Below, one piece after another: positions 43,020 to 55,850 of a stretch of 64,000 nucleotides of DNA. How positions within the stretch are numbered: the first letter of the stretch is position 1; each line of letters opens with the position of its first letter. Where the stretch lies: the NCBI GenBank assembly GCA_026261815.1, contig JAMPIT010000511.1, positions 744,001 through 808,000 on the forward strand, written 5' to 3'. The DNA is from Monarcha castaneiventris obscurior. Lineage: Eukaryota; Chordata; Aves; Passeriformes; Monarchidae. The notes beneath the pieces are model-generated. The model ran no database searches and was not told the DNA's origin. It was given only the letters and a program-made list of their open reading frames with translations. Made by a program: the position numbers and the translations under genes.

Positions 43020-44737
43020 GGATTCTGTCACTGTTGGTTTCCTTTTCCAGTGTCCATGCATCCTGCCAGCACATTTTCCCGTGGACATGGTCCCCTGGGT
43101 GTTGATAGCTCTGGTGGGCAGAGATGTCTCTGTTTTCCCGAGGGCTGGGGCTGTCCCCTCGCTGCTGGCCCATGGTGACCCTGCACAGGAGTGCAGTGCC
43201 GGCTCCCTTCTTGGAGAAAGCATCTGCTTTGAGAATTGCCTGGCCATGCTGATTTGTTCCTCTATGAAGGGCTCTTCTTGCTATCTTCTGTTCTGCAAGT
43301 AGCTCCTAAGTGGGGGAAAAAAAACCATTTCCAGCACCTTTTCTGCAGAATGGTGGTGATGGGTGCGGTGGCAGTGAGATGGGTGACAGCTGGCAAGGGC
43401 TGTGTGTGCCCGGGCTGTCACAGTCGCTGCCTGGTGGCACATCCTTAGGAGGCACAGGGAGCCTGAGCTCTCCCCGGACTGGATTTAGACAACCCAGCTT
43501 TTCCCATTTCATGAGTGCACACAAGCCATGTGTTGTGGCTGAAGGGAAGTCCATTCTTGGGGAGATGTGTGTAACCTCGATGTGAGCGTTAACTTTGGGA
43601 CACACAAATTCTTTTCTTAAAGGCTTCAGGGGTCAGACATCCCGTGGTGCTCAGGAGAGAACTGTACTCAGTGGGAGCTATTGTGACTATTAAATGATGT
43701 GGAATAACAGTGACCCAGAAAAGTCCGATCACAAATATCTCAAGTTATGCAAAATTACATCAACTTTTTTCAGAAGTGGGCGAAGGTGTGTGTGGGTCAG
43801 TGTGTGTTTCACCCTTAATTTTGCCCTCAGTAAGTTTTGCCCTCACAGTGCCTTGTTCTCAGCTCTCAGTGAAATATAGACTGAATATTTTCTTTTCAGA
43901 AATGTGAAATGAGATGAAGTGGATCTGCTCTGTTTATTTAACAGGATTTGATTCACAACAAAACAAATTAACTGGAAAACATTGCTGGGAGGACTGGCAT
44001 AGCTCTGGGGAATGTTAATGTGTTACTGGGATTATGCAAGGAATGAATAGACTGTAATCCTCAAATACTCACTTGAACTTCCTTGTAGTTTAGGGGCTTA
44101 TTTGTACAGGAAAAGGCTTATTATGATGTTACATGTATATGATATTAATGACAGTGATAATAATAAATTATATAATATGTGTAGTGTATATGCAGTTATT
44201 TCAGTCAGGACATTCACAGCCTCCTCTTTGCCTGGTCCCTCCCGAAGATGACAATACATATGACCTGCTCCAACAAGACTTTGAGACTGAGATACGAGTT
44301 TCAGGCAGTGACTCTTTATGACCAGTGAAAGAAGTGGCTAAAGATGGCCCTGCACTGGAGTGTTTCAGACAGTGACAGAATATCCAGGTGCTTGCAGACC
44401 CTGTGGGGTCTGGCAGCTGCGGGGGCTGGCTGCCACCCCACCACTGGGCAGCACTGCAGAGAAGACACTGTGTCTTTATTGTTACCAGTGTTGCTTAAAT
44501 GTCACAGGTGTCTGATATTTACGTTTAGCATCTGTCTCACTCATATAATGTTGGGTGGGTGTCAGCTCATGCTGTTCTGACTGATGCCTACTCCAAATGC
44601 CCTGCACATGCCCCAGAGCAGTGTGGGTGATGACATCCCTGCCACCATCCCCATCCACCCTGACCCCATCCCTTGTTAGCAGCAGAGGGCATTGCAGGAG
44701 AAGTCTGGTATCACCAAGGACAGACTGGACACTTGCA

Positions 44738-44860
44738 ATCACAGAATCCCAGAATGGTTTGGGTGGGAAGGGACCATAAAGATCACCTTGTTCCACCGCC
44801 TGCCAGGGGCAGGGACACCTTCCACTATCCCAGGTTGCTCCAAGCCCTGAACACCTCCAT
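44738..44860 (-). mobile_element. CR1 LINE 3' fragment
   Basis: It starts AATCACAGAATCCCAGAATG on the plus strand and includes GGGTGGGAAGGGACCATAAA and GGGGCAGGGACACCTTCCAC. It breaks off after CAAGCCCTG. Confidence 0.92.
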
Positions 44861-45655
44861 GTAGAGTATCTCATGAGCTGCCAAAGTACCCTGGGCATTT
44901 CTGCCTCTGAGTACTTGTGAAAAGCATCTTGGCTGATTTTTAAGTACAGAATATTGCCGATAGCTAAAAATCAAGGCTTGAGGGCAATTGTCATCTGCCC
45001 TACTCCAGACTCACCCTCAGTTCTTACTCTGTGACTGCTGAAGTGGTGTTGAAATAGTTCCTGCTGTGATCCAAATGTCTTCTGAAAGGCTTCTTCAGTG
45101 GTTTGGGATGGAAGTTCTTTCTTAGAAATGCAGGTGTGTACTATCTGAGGTAGGATGCTGGACTTCCTTCTACAGAGGAGACTGTAAAAATCCCCATTTT
45201 TAATTTCTCCTGACCAGCTCCCATCAGCACATGGATCAAAGCCAGGATCCAGAGCCAGGCAGGCCGTGGAACACACTGGGGAAGCTGTTCTACATTTGGT
45301 TTCCACTGTGTGCTGATCACTGGGTTTCACCTCATGATTAATATAAACTTCACAGGGGTGATATGGAGTCACTGGCAGCTGTCAGGCACTGTCCAGTCCC
45401 ATTTCCACACAGCAGGATGCTCCCTGGGAGCCTTCTGCATGGCTCCTTGAGGTCTCCATTTGCAGGATTAATCAGGGTTTGTGTAAAATGTTCAAATCCT
45501 TTTACAAGTCTACACTTGTGCTCTGAACTTGATCAAGTTTTTGTCTAAGTTCAAAGTAAACACATCTGTTATACTGAGCAACCAAAGGGTCTGGGCAGAT
45601 CTTGAATACGATACAAAATAATGTAGGAACAAGAGCTGTTACTGCATGCACAGTG

Positions 45656-45965
45656 CTCTGAAGCACAAGTCTGATGAGGAGCAGCTGAGGGAACGAGTGA
45701 CAGGACAAGGGGAAATGGCCTCAAGTTGTGCCAGAGGAGGTTCAGGTTGGATATTAGGGGAAATTTCTTCACTGAAAGAGTGATCAGGCATTGGCACAGG
45801 ATGCCCAGGCCAGTGGTGGAGACACCGTCCCTGGAAGCGTTCAAAAAATGAGTAACTGTGCCACTTCATGATGTGGTTTGTGAATATGGTGGGATTCAGG
45901 CAGACGTTGCACTTGATGATCTTGGAGGTCGTTTCCAACTTTAGTTGTTCTGTGGTTCTGTGTTC
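45656..45965 (+). mobile_element. CR1-like LINE 3' fragment
   Basis: Sense CR1: GTGACAGGACAAGGGGAAAT, GGTTCAGGTTGGATATTAGG, ATGCCCAGGCCAGTGGTGGA, CTTGGAGGTCGTTTCCAACT and tail TTCTGTGGTTCTGTG. This is an older subfamily. Confidence 0.88.
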
Positions 45966-47084
45966 TGTGGCAGCTCTTGCCTTCTCTGCTTGCTGCACTG
46001 TGTCGTCTCAGAGATCTCCACTAGGTGGTGGAATGGACCAGTAAAAGAGTTTGTGCGGTAACAAAGGGACGCGGTCAGGCTGTGGTGACACCCGTGGGGA
46101 CCTCAGAGCTGCTCTCAGGACCAGATCCTGGAGCACCACACGTGCCCTGCGGGTTAGGGGGCATGTGGCAGCACCCTTCTGCATGAGTCTCTGCAGTGCC
46201 ATCCCAAACCCACTGGGACTGAAGAACTGTGATCCTTCCTCATAGCTCTTGATTCTTTCAGGGAGGGGGGTTTCACCTTCAGGCCTCTTCCTCTCTGTTT
46301 CTTTTTCTCCATGGAGAAGAGCTGCCTTTTCCCTAGGAGGCAAGGAGCAAACCCACTGATGTGCTGCAGAGCTCATCGATGTTAGGAAGGGAATGTTTTG
46401 GCTGGAGGACTGTGAATGAGAGTGGGACAGCATGTCACCAAGGTGGGGGCGAGGGGGGTGCTGGGAAGAAAAAGTTCTGCAGGTGCAGAAGACGTGTGTG
46501 ATGGGGATTAAAGCTGTCAAGTCCGTGTGATGGAGCCAGTGCTGGCCTTGAACAGAGTGCTGAACTGAGACCAGCTCTCGGTCCTCAGCCCTGAGAGGTC
46601 ATGTCACACTTCTGTGCCTCAGTTTCTCCAGTGTAAGATGGAGTCAAGGAGTCTGACCTTTTGGGGACAGTCTTTTGTTATCTACAATGAAATGGGCGTG
46701 AGAGCTCTCTGTTTTCATTACTGACTGATAGTGGCTTGTGAGACTGTGTCCTCTGTACCTGGAGACACAGGGAGGTGAGGCTTTAGCTCCACTCATGACA
46801 CTGTTCAGGGTGGGGGGCTCAGCCTGCACTGTCCTGGTTCCCTCATTTCAAATAGAGCTGCATGTCCTGCGCACAGCAAAGGGAGATCTGCCAGAGCCAG
46901 CTGCTACTGAAGGGGTGACGGGTGCTGTCACTCTTTGGCCAGCCTGGTGAGGGTGCTGGCCTTCATGTCTGCAGAAAGACTCATTCTGTTTTGGTGGGTG
47001 GAGAAGCTGTAGAAATAGCTGTTTTCCATTAAAAAATGAAGTTTCCTTCTCTGAGAGGACTGTGCTGGTGGGGGTTTTGCCAGG

Positions 47085-47192
47085 AGATAACCTGGCCCAG
47101 GGGGAAGTGTCCCTGCCCATGAGGGTTGGAATGAGATGACCTTTAAAGTTGCTTCCAACTCAAATCATCCTGTGATTCTGTGATTCTATGAC
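47085..47192 (+). mobile_element. CR1 LINE 3' terminal fragment
   Basis: Only the last about 105 bp remain: AAGTGTCCCTGCCCATGAGG, GACCTTTAAAGTTGCTTCCA and tail CTGTGATTCTGTGATTCTAT. Confidence 0.9.
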
Positions 47193-49329
47193 AACTTTTT
47201 TCTGAGGAGAGAAACCACACAGACCATCTGAAGCCTAAGGAGTGTCCTCAGCTCCTCCAGCACTCTGTGGGAGTGCATTTCCAGCTCATGCATTCTGGAG
47301 AGGCCAGGCCAGCTGCCACACCGTGTGTCACGAAGACATGCAAGGACAAGAGGCAGGATTATCAAGAGCTGCTTCTCTACCTGCATGACTGAGCAAAATT
47401 TAATTACCTCTGCTCCCAGGAGAGCTGCCTGGCCCTGGTACATGAACCATGAGATTTAGGTTTCTAACTATTTGCTGTGCTACTCCAGGTCTATGAGCCA
47501 TCCAGCCTGTAAGGTGCCTCTAGTAGAGACCAGGGAAAGCTGGGGCAAGGACTTTGTAGTGAGTCATCCAAGAAAAAGAATGGTGTGGAGAAAAGAGACA
47601 TGCCACCCACAGGAAGCATGCTGGTTGGGGTTTGCATTCAGTCATCTGCCTTTAATGTTTTTAGCCTGTCATATTTCCACAGGTCCATTTTCACCTGCCT
47701 CTTTGATGCTGTGAGCTTGACTGTCTGCAGGATTTCTCCGGTGACCAAATCTTCATTCACTGACTGTTGTGTTTGTATCTTCAAGTCTTAAATTTTATCT
47801 GCAGTCAAGTAACACCTTTTGTTCTTATTGACCAAGGAGACTAATCATTCCCTTTCTTTCTAGCAAGCAACAAGGAGCCATCATAAAATTATCTCACAGT
47901 GCTGCTCTTCAGTCATGGTTGTGGTAATGAACCAAGTGTTCAAGAAGAGGCTTGGGCCAGAGTGCTGAAAGGACAAGGTGAGAGATCTGCAGGAACATTT
48001 GTTATGATGACTTCACCCTGGGATGTCAGGGTGTGCCTGTAGGTTCTACAAACAAACCCAAGCTATCCCTGCTACTTGTGACCTTGTCAGTCATACATGT
48101 CCTGTTGTTGTGATAAAGTGCAGGACAGGCTGCCTGTCTGGGCATTTGGTAAATGGGCAGAATTGCTGTGGTGGGACCTGCATAGGGGCAAGAAAGTCAC
48201 TGCCAGGCACAGAACAGGGTCTCAGTGCTTTGAAAAATAATGCAGTCACCCAGGGAGGGCCAGGTTCAGCAAACCTGAAGAGCTCTGCAGGGCAGGAACA
48301 CTCAGCAAAGCACTGAAGTGCCAAGAGGCAAAACAGGTTTTGGCCTCACTATTTGCTGTGTACGGTACATAAACAGAGTGTGGCCAAGGTTTACTTTAAC
48401 ACCAGCCAGGTGTGCCAGGCCCAGGGCAGGAGGTGAGGCACTGCACAGACACATGGGGAGGGGTCTCATCTCTCCCAGACAGTTCGTATCCTCAACAGAA
48501 AAGTCAGGGAAAAGAATAAATGTGATTCTCTGTAACAATTTTCCTTGAATTAAAATACACACCAGAGTCACTGTTCCCTCAGCACCTTTTTGGCTCTCAA
48601 CACATCTCGGCCTTGATCCAGGAGGGACATTTTCAGATACTGTATGACAGGACAGAGCTGAGCCCTCTCCTCACACAGGGGCTGTGAACCATCTGGTCAA
48701 GTCCAGGTTATCACACACAGAGGCCACCACGGCTAGAAAATCAGGTGCAACCCTCCATAGGAGACTTGTATGTCACAGCAAACCTCTATGAGGGAGCACC
48801 GGAATCCCAGAGGAGCTTTGGGGATGTGAAATTATACCCGTCCCTAATCCAGAATGCTTTTTTGGATGTGTCAAAGACTGGAATTTTTTTTAAATACTGT
48901 TTCTCTGCCACGACTGTGAGTGTACCACCAGCTCACTCACCATAGGAAACAGCCCAGCTGGAGTTCATTTAAACTTCTGCTCAAATGCTTCATTTTTCTG
49001 TCTTTATATCTGTACTGACAATATTTGCATTGTAATGTTTGAACTCTGCTTTCACCTCAACATTTGCCTGGTAGCAAAGGTGATTTCTGTATAACCAGAG
49101 AACATTGGGAATGGTCTCACCTTAGTGTGGGATTCAGCTCTATTCAAGGCATCAGGGAGCTGCTTTTTCCCAACACTACAGGGGAAGGTTTGGACCTGCA
49201 AACAGGTGCCAGGGTGCAAGAAGTACACTTTAGGGACTAGGATCAGCCAGGAAGCTCTGGGAGAATGTTGGGTTCTCCCACAAGTTTGCAGGTGCCTCCT
49301 TGAAACAAGCGGGAGGAGGACCTTTAATA

Positions 49330-49623
49330 TAGGCAGATAGTGACAGGAAAAGGGGAAATGGTTTTAAACTGACAGAGTGAAGGGTTAGATGAGATATCAG
49401 GGATAAATTCTTCCCTGTGAGGGTGGTGATGCCCTGGCACAGGTTTCCCAGAGAAGCTGTGGCTGCCCCCGGATCCCTGGAAGTGTCCAAGGCCAGGTTG
49501 GATGGGGCTTGGAGCAACCTGGGATAGTGGAAGGTGTCCCTGCCCATGGTGAAGGGTGGAGCTGGATGAGCTTTAAGGTCCCTTTCTGCCCAAACTGTTC
49601 CATGGTTATACAGTTCTATGATC
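49330..49623 (+). mobile_element. CR1 LINE 3' fragment
   Basis: Sense copy of about 290 bp: AGTGACAGGAAAAGGGGAAA, TAGATGAGATATCAGGGAT, GAGAAGCTGTGGCTGCCCCC, GATGGGGCTTGGAGCAACCT and tail TATACAGTTCTATGATC. Confidence 0.93.
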
Positions 49624-52115
49624 TAGGGATGAAGGCACTCAGTATTTTGCTGGAGTCCCATAGGATTTATGGCAGAGTTAAGGGGTGAGAACAGATCTCC
49701 GTGTTTCACTCTGCAACACAAATCTGACAAGATCACTCTCATGCACAGAACAGCTGACACAGACTCTCACCCAAGTGTCCCTTTCCCTCAGTTTTTTTGG
49801 GTTTTTTGGGGTTTTTTTCCTGTAAAAAAGGTGGAATCCTTTAATTTTAGGAGCAGAGCATATGTGATCACCTGCAGGAGAGAGTGTGCCACCAGCACAG
49901 TGATGTGTGGGAGCCGTGGGACCTGTGAGCAGCAATGCACAGCTCAGCACAGGCAGAAGGAGCCCCACTGACAAAGTGCTAAGCAAATAGAGCAGCTGGT
50001 GTGAGGAAAGCAGCATGAGCAGAGGGTTGGAGAGGTATGGAGCAAATATGCAGGCAGAAGAGTTTCCAGGCCTACGTTGCTGGCTGAGAAAGATGAGGCC
50101 CCACAGTGTCACTCCTGTGAGTCTCTTCCTGGCAAGCTGGGTGAGAGGAGGAAAGACACAAAGGCTCCAGAGAGAGGATGAAGGAAATGCAGGTTGACGC
50201 AAAGCCCTGAGAGAGGAGGAATGCCCTGGGGGTTCCCTGGATGGACTTCTACAGAGGTGAAGCTGAGCTGAGGCAAGGAAACCTCACAGGGCAGCTGAGC
50301 TCATGCTCTGCACAAACCACATGCAGGTCTGCTGTGCTGCAGGAGAGATGGCAGTTCCATGAGCACACCATGGGGTCAGCATCCAGTGGGGTGTTTTCTG
50401 TCAGTGTCCAAAGTCAAAGAAACCAAACAGAAAGCTTTGCATCTAACAGCCAGCCTCTGGCTGCAGCAGGTAACAGGAACAGGGTATCAGCAGAACTGGG
50501 ATGGTTGTTTCAGGAGCTGGATGGGCTTTGAGCCACCAGATCAAACACATGAAGCCCTGAGTAAAACATTTGGGTGTGTGCACTGCAGGTGCAGTACAAT
50601 ACATGATATGACTGAGCAGCACAGTCCCTGAGAACAGCCTGTCACCACCAGTGACATCCCTGTATCCACCCCGAAGGGACACAACAGCTCCACAGTACAG
50701 GGATGTGCACTGGAATTCACAACAGTCTGAAAGGTCTTTTACTCCCTTGCACTGATTTTTCTTGAGTCCTACACTTTGAACCTGATTCTGCAGGTGGCCT
50801 CTTCCTCCTGCTGTGTCATTTAGTTTCTAATTTTGAAGGGGCAAAAATTTGAGATATTTCAGTCCTTTTCTGAGTGCATACATGCTTTGTTGGTTGGTAG
50901 TGAGAGTGTCACGCAACCAGTGTGAGATGTCTCAAAAGGCACTTCATGGAAAAGGACAAATCACTCATAGTTCATGCAGCCCTGAGGACACCAAACCCTG
51001 CTGTAAGTGCTCTTTAAAATCTTTATGAAATGTGTGAGAAATACAGCGACATTCAGTTAACTCAATTGCAGGATAATTTGAACTTCTATTTAATTCAATC
51101 AAAACTCCTGAAATAAAACCATTTGTATTCTTGACACAAACCCATTTGCACTCTACTTCTGCTGGGCTGATGGAGATGTGATGAGTTTTTCACTTAGAGG
51201 CCACTTCACAGCTAATTTTTATACAGTTTTTGCTTAACTGACAATAAAGAAATACTCACACACTTGTGCTACAAATTCCTGCCTCAATTTATAACATTTC
51301 CTTGCACAAAGTGAGTCATTACAGAAGAAACCCTCAAGTGCATTCAAAGGGTTTGAGTGCTCTCTCCTGCTGTGCTGCAGCCAAACTAAAGCTTCCAGCT
51401 CATTTTGTTGAACATTCCTGCACACGCAGACGGGACCTTGTGAGGTGTGAGCAGGTTGTAAAGCCAAATCCTTGCCGAGAAGAGGCCAACATTGTGAAAG
51501 GCACAAAAGCATGAAGAGCTCAAAGGAGCTGAAGGTGTGAAGAGAGAGGCAGTCCCTGCCTGCTGGGCTCCCACACCAGGCAGGGATAGTGCGAGTTACA
51601 CAGCCCTGACAGAGCTGAGTGTGGGGGGTAACAGGATTTATTTCTTTCAGTCAGGAGTGGGAGGAACTGGGTAAGGAAGAGAGGGAAGCTCTGCACAAGC
51701 ACATCTGGGCTGCTTGCAGGTATAAACGGGTGCCATCCATTGCCTGTGTTTCAGGAGAGAGGGAGCAGTGAACGGCCCTGGGAGCACTGGGAGCATAAAC
51801 TCAGCAATATCCACCCCACGGGGAAGCACTTGCCATTTTTATTTGTTCTCTCCCTCTTGATTTCTCTAGCATAAGGCTGAGCGTGGCCTCAAGAGTCCTT
51901 GGTGAGGAGGGGATGTGCCATGGGGGCAGATCAGGGAAGCTTTTGTCCCTGCCATCACCCTGGGGCTGCAGTCCTGCTGTGCTTGCACAGGGGCAACTGG
52001 ATGGGCCAGAGGAATTTTAATCCTGAATGATTTCCACATTCCTTCCAGCCTGCCAAAGAATTCTGCTGAGGCATCAACTGCCTTGTCCAGCTCAGCCTGT
52101 CCTGCATCTGATAAG

Positions 52116-52150
52116 TTAATTGAGGATTTAATTGAGGAATTAATTGAGGC
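52116..52150 (+). repeat. Short 12-bp tandem repeat, 3 copies
   Basis: TTAATTGAGGAT, TTAATTGAGGAA and TTAATTGAGGC follow one another. It is open in one frame but too small to interpret. Confidence 0.9.
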
Positions 52151-52761
52151 ATTCTGCTGGTTACCACAACATTATCAGTCAGCTTCCCAGAGTTGGAGCT
52201 TTCCAGTCTGTTTGGACTCAGTCCTGTAAATAACTAAATACCATCAACCTCCTCTGAAATCCCTGGAGTGGTGGCTGCTGGAAACTTGAGGGATCAGTAT
52301 CCTTTTTGCCAGCCTTTCTTTGAGTGCTGTTTTGCTCAGCTCCAGGGAGAAAGTTCACTTTGGAAGCAGAAGTGCTGAAAAGTCTTTTTTCCTTCGTGTC
52401 CTGGTTCTGCAGCTGCAGCTGGTTGCGCTGTTCATTAGCTCTGATTCTGGCATTTGTCTTGGCGGTCTAGGAAGATGTTCAGCTTTTGTTCTCAAAATCA
52501 TACAATACCCAGAGAGATTTCCATCTCTGTTGAGTGCATTTGTGCACATTGGAGATCTAAGATGTAATGCAGCTGGAAGGCAATAACAGCACTTCTGTTT
52601 AATCTGATTTCCTGAACTATAACATTTTAAACCAAAAACTTGACGTGATTATCTCTAACCCTTTGGGGCCCATCCTGGCCTTACTCAAATTGGTGTGAAT
52701 GGGAATAAGGTAATGGGATAGTCATGGGACAAGGAGGCAGAGGCAGCTCTGCGTTTCCACA

Positions 52762-53075
52762 GATCACAGAATCATAAAACCGCTTGGGTTGAAAGGGACC
52801 TTAAAGCTTATCTCATTCCATGGACACCTTCCCCTAACCCAGGTTGCTCTGAGCCCCATCCAACCTGGTGGTGGATGCTTCCAAGGGTGAGGCAGCCACA
52901 GCTTCTCTGGGCACCCTGTGCCAGGGCCTCAGCACTGGGAAGAATTCCGGAATTCAGGGAGGAATTCCTTCCCAATATCCCATCTATCCCTGTCCTCTGG
53001 CAGTGGGAAGCCATTCCTTGTGTCCTGTTCCTCCAGGCCCTTGTCCAAAGTCTCTCTCCAACCTTTTCGTCAGCC
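52762..53075 (-). mobile_element. CR1 LINE 3' fragment
   Basis: It starts AGATCACAGAATCATAAAAC on the plus strand and continues GTTGAAAGGGACCTTAAAGC, CCCAATATCCCATCTATCCC and GGCCCTTGTCCAAAGTCTCT. There is an internal deletion near the GGGCAGGGACACC block. Confidence 0.9.
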
Positions 53076-54644
53076 CCCTTTTTTCCCTTTATTAGACTTT
53101 TGTAGACAACTGCAGAATTTTGTTCAAAACTATTTTTAAATGTTTGCTTTCCCTTTTTTTCCCCTCATCTCTTAATTATTGATAGTGTACTCCAAGGAGC
53201 TGGAAACAAGGAGCAGACACTTGGAACTTACCAGATCTCTGCCATGGTAACTCATCTGTTTAAGATGAAGCTGACCCCAGGGGTGATTTGTCAGCATTAA
53301 CAAAAATCTCATGTCCTTGTAGAGAGTACATTATTCAAAGTGTTAACAGGCTTTTCATACCTAGAGCTGTGTTGTCCTTCCAGCAACATAAAGGTCTTGC
53401 TGGTTTTGCCACAGATTGAGACACCATCCCCAGCTGCATGAATCTGAATGATCCGAAACATTTTGTCTTCCAGAAAGTGGGAAACGGAAATTAAAACCTT
53501 GACAGAATGTTTGTGGGCTCTTGCTGTGAATCTCAGCTCGAGTGAGGAAATTATCAGCCTCAGCCTGTATAATTCCTAAGGGAGTGACACAGGACTTGGC
53601 TTGGAGCTACTGAGGGTGAGACCAAACTTCTCACCAGATCTCCAAGATGAAGTTCTGCATGTTTGTCTCAATGATTGTGGACACTAAGAGAGATCCCACT
53701 GAATTATGGCAAGCTCAGATCCAACAGAAGTGGTATTTCCTTTCAATTCTGCATTTAAACTGGATAAACTGGTTGTCAGCCTGATCTGTTGTAGCTCTTT
53801 CTTGAGCCTGATCTCTCCAGAAAACCAGACTAACAGTTTTATAGAAGCAGAGCGAAAGTAACAGAAACATTTGTGACCTTGTTCAAAAGCCCAGACACTT
53901 AACCTGGCAATTATGGACACCATATATTATATCTTACCAAATAATAAACAATTAGATTATCCTGATCAAGAATGTCCCAACACAACAACCTCCACCAGCC
54001 TCTGGACTGTTGTTCTCTTCCATGTTTCTGTTATTTGTTGACCAGAGAGCCAAGACATGGGCAAATGGGACTAGACTCCTCTGAGCCAACTTTCCATGCA
54101 CAGTCAACACTTTTATGCTCTCCAGAAAATGGCAAGCACCAGTAAATTTTACGAGGGTCAGCTCCAAGCAGAGGCAGGGATATGGATTGCTGTTCCTCAG
54201 GCAGGTTTGGATACCAGGATCCAGCTGGTCCAGAAGTCAGAGCACCCAGGCCTGTCCCATTTTGATACATGGTTCTGTGTCATTTCCCTTCTCTGCCTAA
54301 ATAGAGTATTGCCTTTCTCTTGTAGCTGTGTAGCTGTGACCTTATCATTGCTTCAGTTGAAAAGTTAAACTAAGTGGATTTTTTTTTTCTCTGAAAGGAA
54401 GTGAGAAAAGTGGTGGCATGCCAGGGAATCCAGGCTAGCACTCTGAATGCTCCAGCCATGGCAGAAGTTTCACAGTCCTACTGAGACATCAGAGAATCCA
54501 CAGTGAGCCACACTATTTCAGAAACCAGCTGCTCCTACAAAAGTGTGAGTTACTCAGGGTCCATTCCACATGTAACTATGGATCCTCAGCAATTTTAGCT
54601 GGACACCACCCGGTGTTTTTCCTGTTGCCCCTTGTAATATTGTG

Positions 54645-55130
54645 GTATCTCAGACTGGTTTGGGTTGGTAGGGACCTCAAAGTCCATCCAGCCCCACCCC
54701 CTGCCACAGGCGGGGACACCTTCCATTATCCCAGGTTGCTCCATGCCTGGTCCAGCCTGGCCTTGGACACTTCCAGGGATCCAGAGGCAGCCACAGCTTC
54801 TCTGGGCAACCTCACCACACTCATCTGCCACCAGCAAAAAGATTTTGGCTCTGTTGTTTCTGTAACTGCAGTTCAGGTGTCCCCACAGTGCCATCAGGTT
54901 GTCCCTTACCCTTTCATCCGGACTAATGCAGCCTGGCCTCCTTGGCCTCTCCTTGTTGGTCATGTGCCGCAGGCCCTGACCACCTTGGTCTCCTTTTGTG
55001 GCCCCTCTCTGGTTTCCCCACACCCCTCTCCACATGGCAGCCCCGTGCCAGGGGCAGCATTTTGGGCATGGCTTCAGCAGCGCTGAGGCAGGGGCTGGTT
55101 CCTGGGCTCTGGAGCAACGGCTGTGTTGCA
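54645..55130 (-). mobile_element. CR1 LINE, longer copy
   Basis: The 54650-54830 part is the typical reversed CR1 3' end (TCCATTATCCCAGGTTGCTC, GGATCCAGAGGCAGCCACAG). The following sequence to about 55130, read on the minus strand, contains CCAGAGAGGGGCCACAAAAG and AACAAGGAGAGGCCAAGGAG, which resemble the CR1 region upstream of the 3' end. Confidence 0.8.
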
Positions 55131-55850
55131 CTAGGGTGGCACTGTGGTTCCCTTATCTGCAGTGAGAGTTCAGCATGTGGGGGTCACACCAAACCTCGTG
55201 CCCACCACAACACCTAGACCCTTCCCAGGCTGCTGCTCCACCAGCTGGGTCTGCACTGGGCTCAGGGATGCGATTATCCTGCCCCACAAGTTTGCATCTA
55301 TCCCTAGGTGATGTTTCTGTTGACTCACTGCAAGGTCCCAGTGGTTGATCCCATCTCGTTTGACACAGCAGCCACAACCCCAGATTCTGTATTTGCTGGG
55401 GGTGAGATCTTTGTCACAGCTCAAGGTGTTGAAGATGGGAACCCTGCTGTCCCCCTGGGGACACACACTTGTCACTGCCACCAGCTGTCAGTCTGTGCTG
55501 AGGGCGGTTAAGCCCAGTGGTCTGGCTGGTTTCCAACCTCCCACATGCAGGTTTGCCCAGCCTGCAATGTAGCAGGTGAAGACAGTGAGGGTGCCTGAGC
55601 ATGATTTACTCTCAGTAAACCCATTCTAGCTCTTCGTGGTCACTTCTGCATCCTGCATACATTTGGATAAGGACTCCAAGAGGAGGTGTTCCATGACCTA
55701 TCTTGGCATAGACAGGAGACTGGCCCATAGTTCCCAGTCCTCTTCTTGCCCCAGCTGATGCAAATCCAGCAGGAATGTAAAACCCTGCCCAACTCTGTCC
55801 CTAGGCATTTCTTCTGGCTTCAAATCATAAAGGAATGCCACTCTGATGAA
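55131..55850 (-). mobile_element. Possible continuation of the CR1 copy (5' part)
   Basis: The minus strand reads like decayed CR1 body, for example GGTCTAGGTGTTGTGGTGGG and later AACTATGGGCCAGTCTCCTG. No intact reverse-transcriptase frame survives. This could instead be a different old repeat. Confidence 0.4.

Noticed and set aside
46008..46520. 170-codon open frame on the minus strand in the intergenic region
   Set aside because: No known domain, no neighbouring exons and no promoter signal.
54930..55130. Separate unknown gene or retroviral remnant next to the CR1 at 54645
   Set aside because: Read on the minus strand it carries CR1-like phrases in the expected order, so it is better explained as the upstream part of the same CR1 copy.
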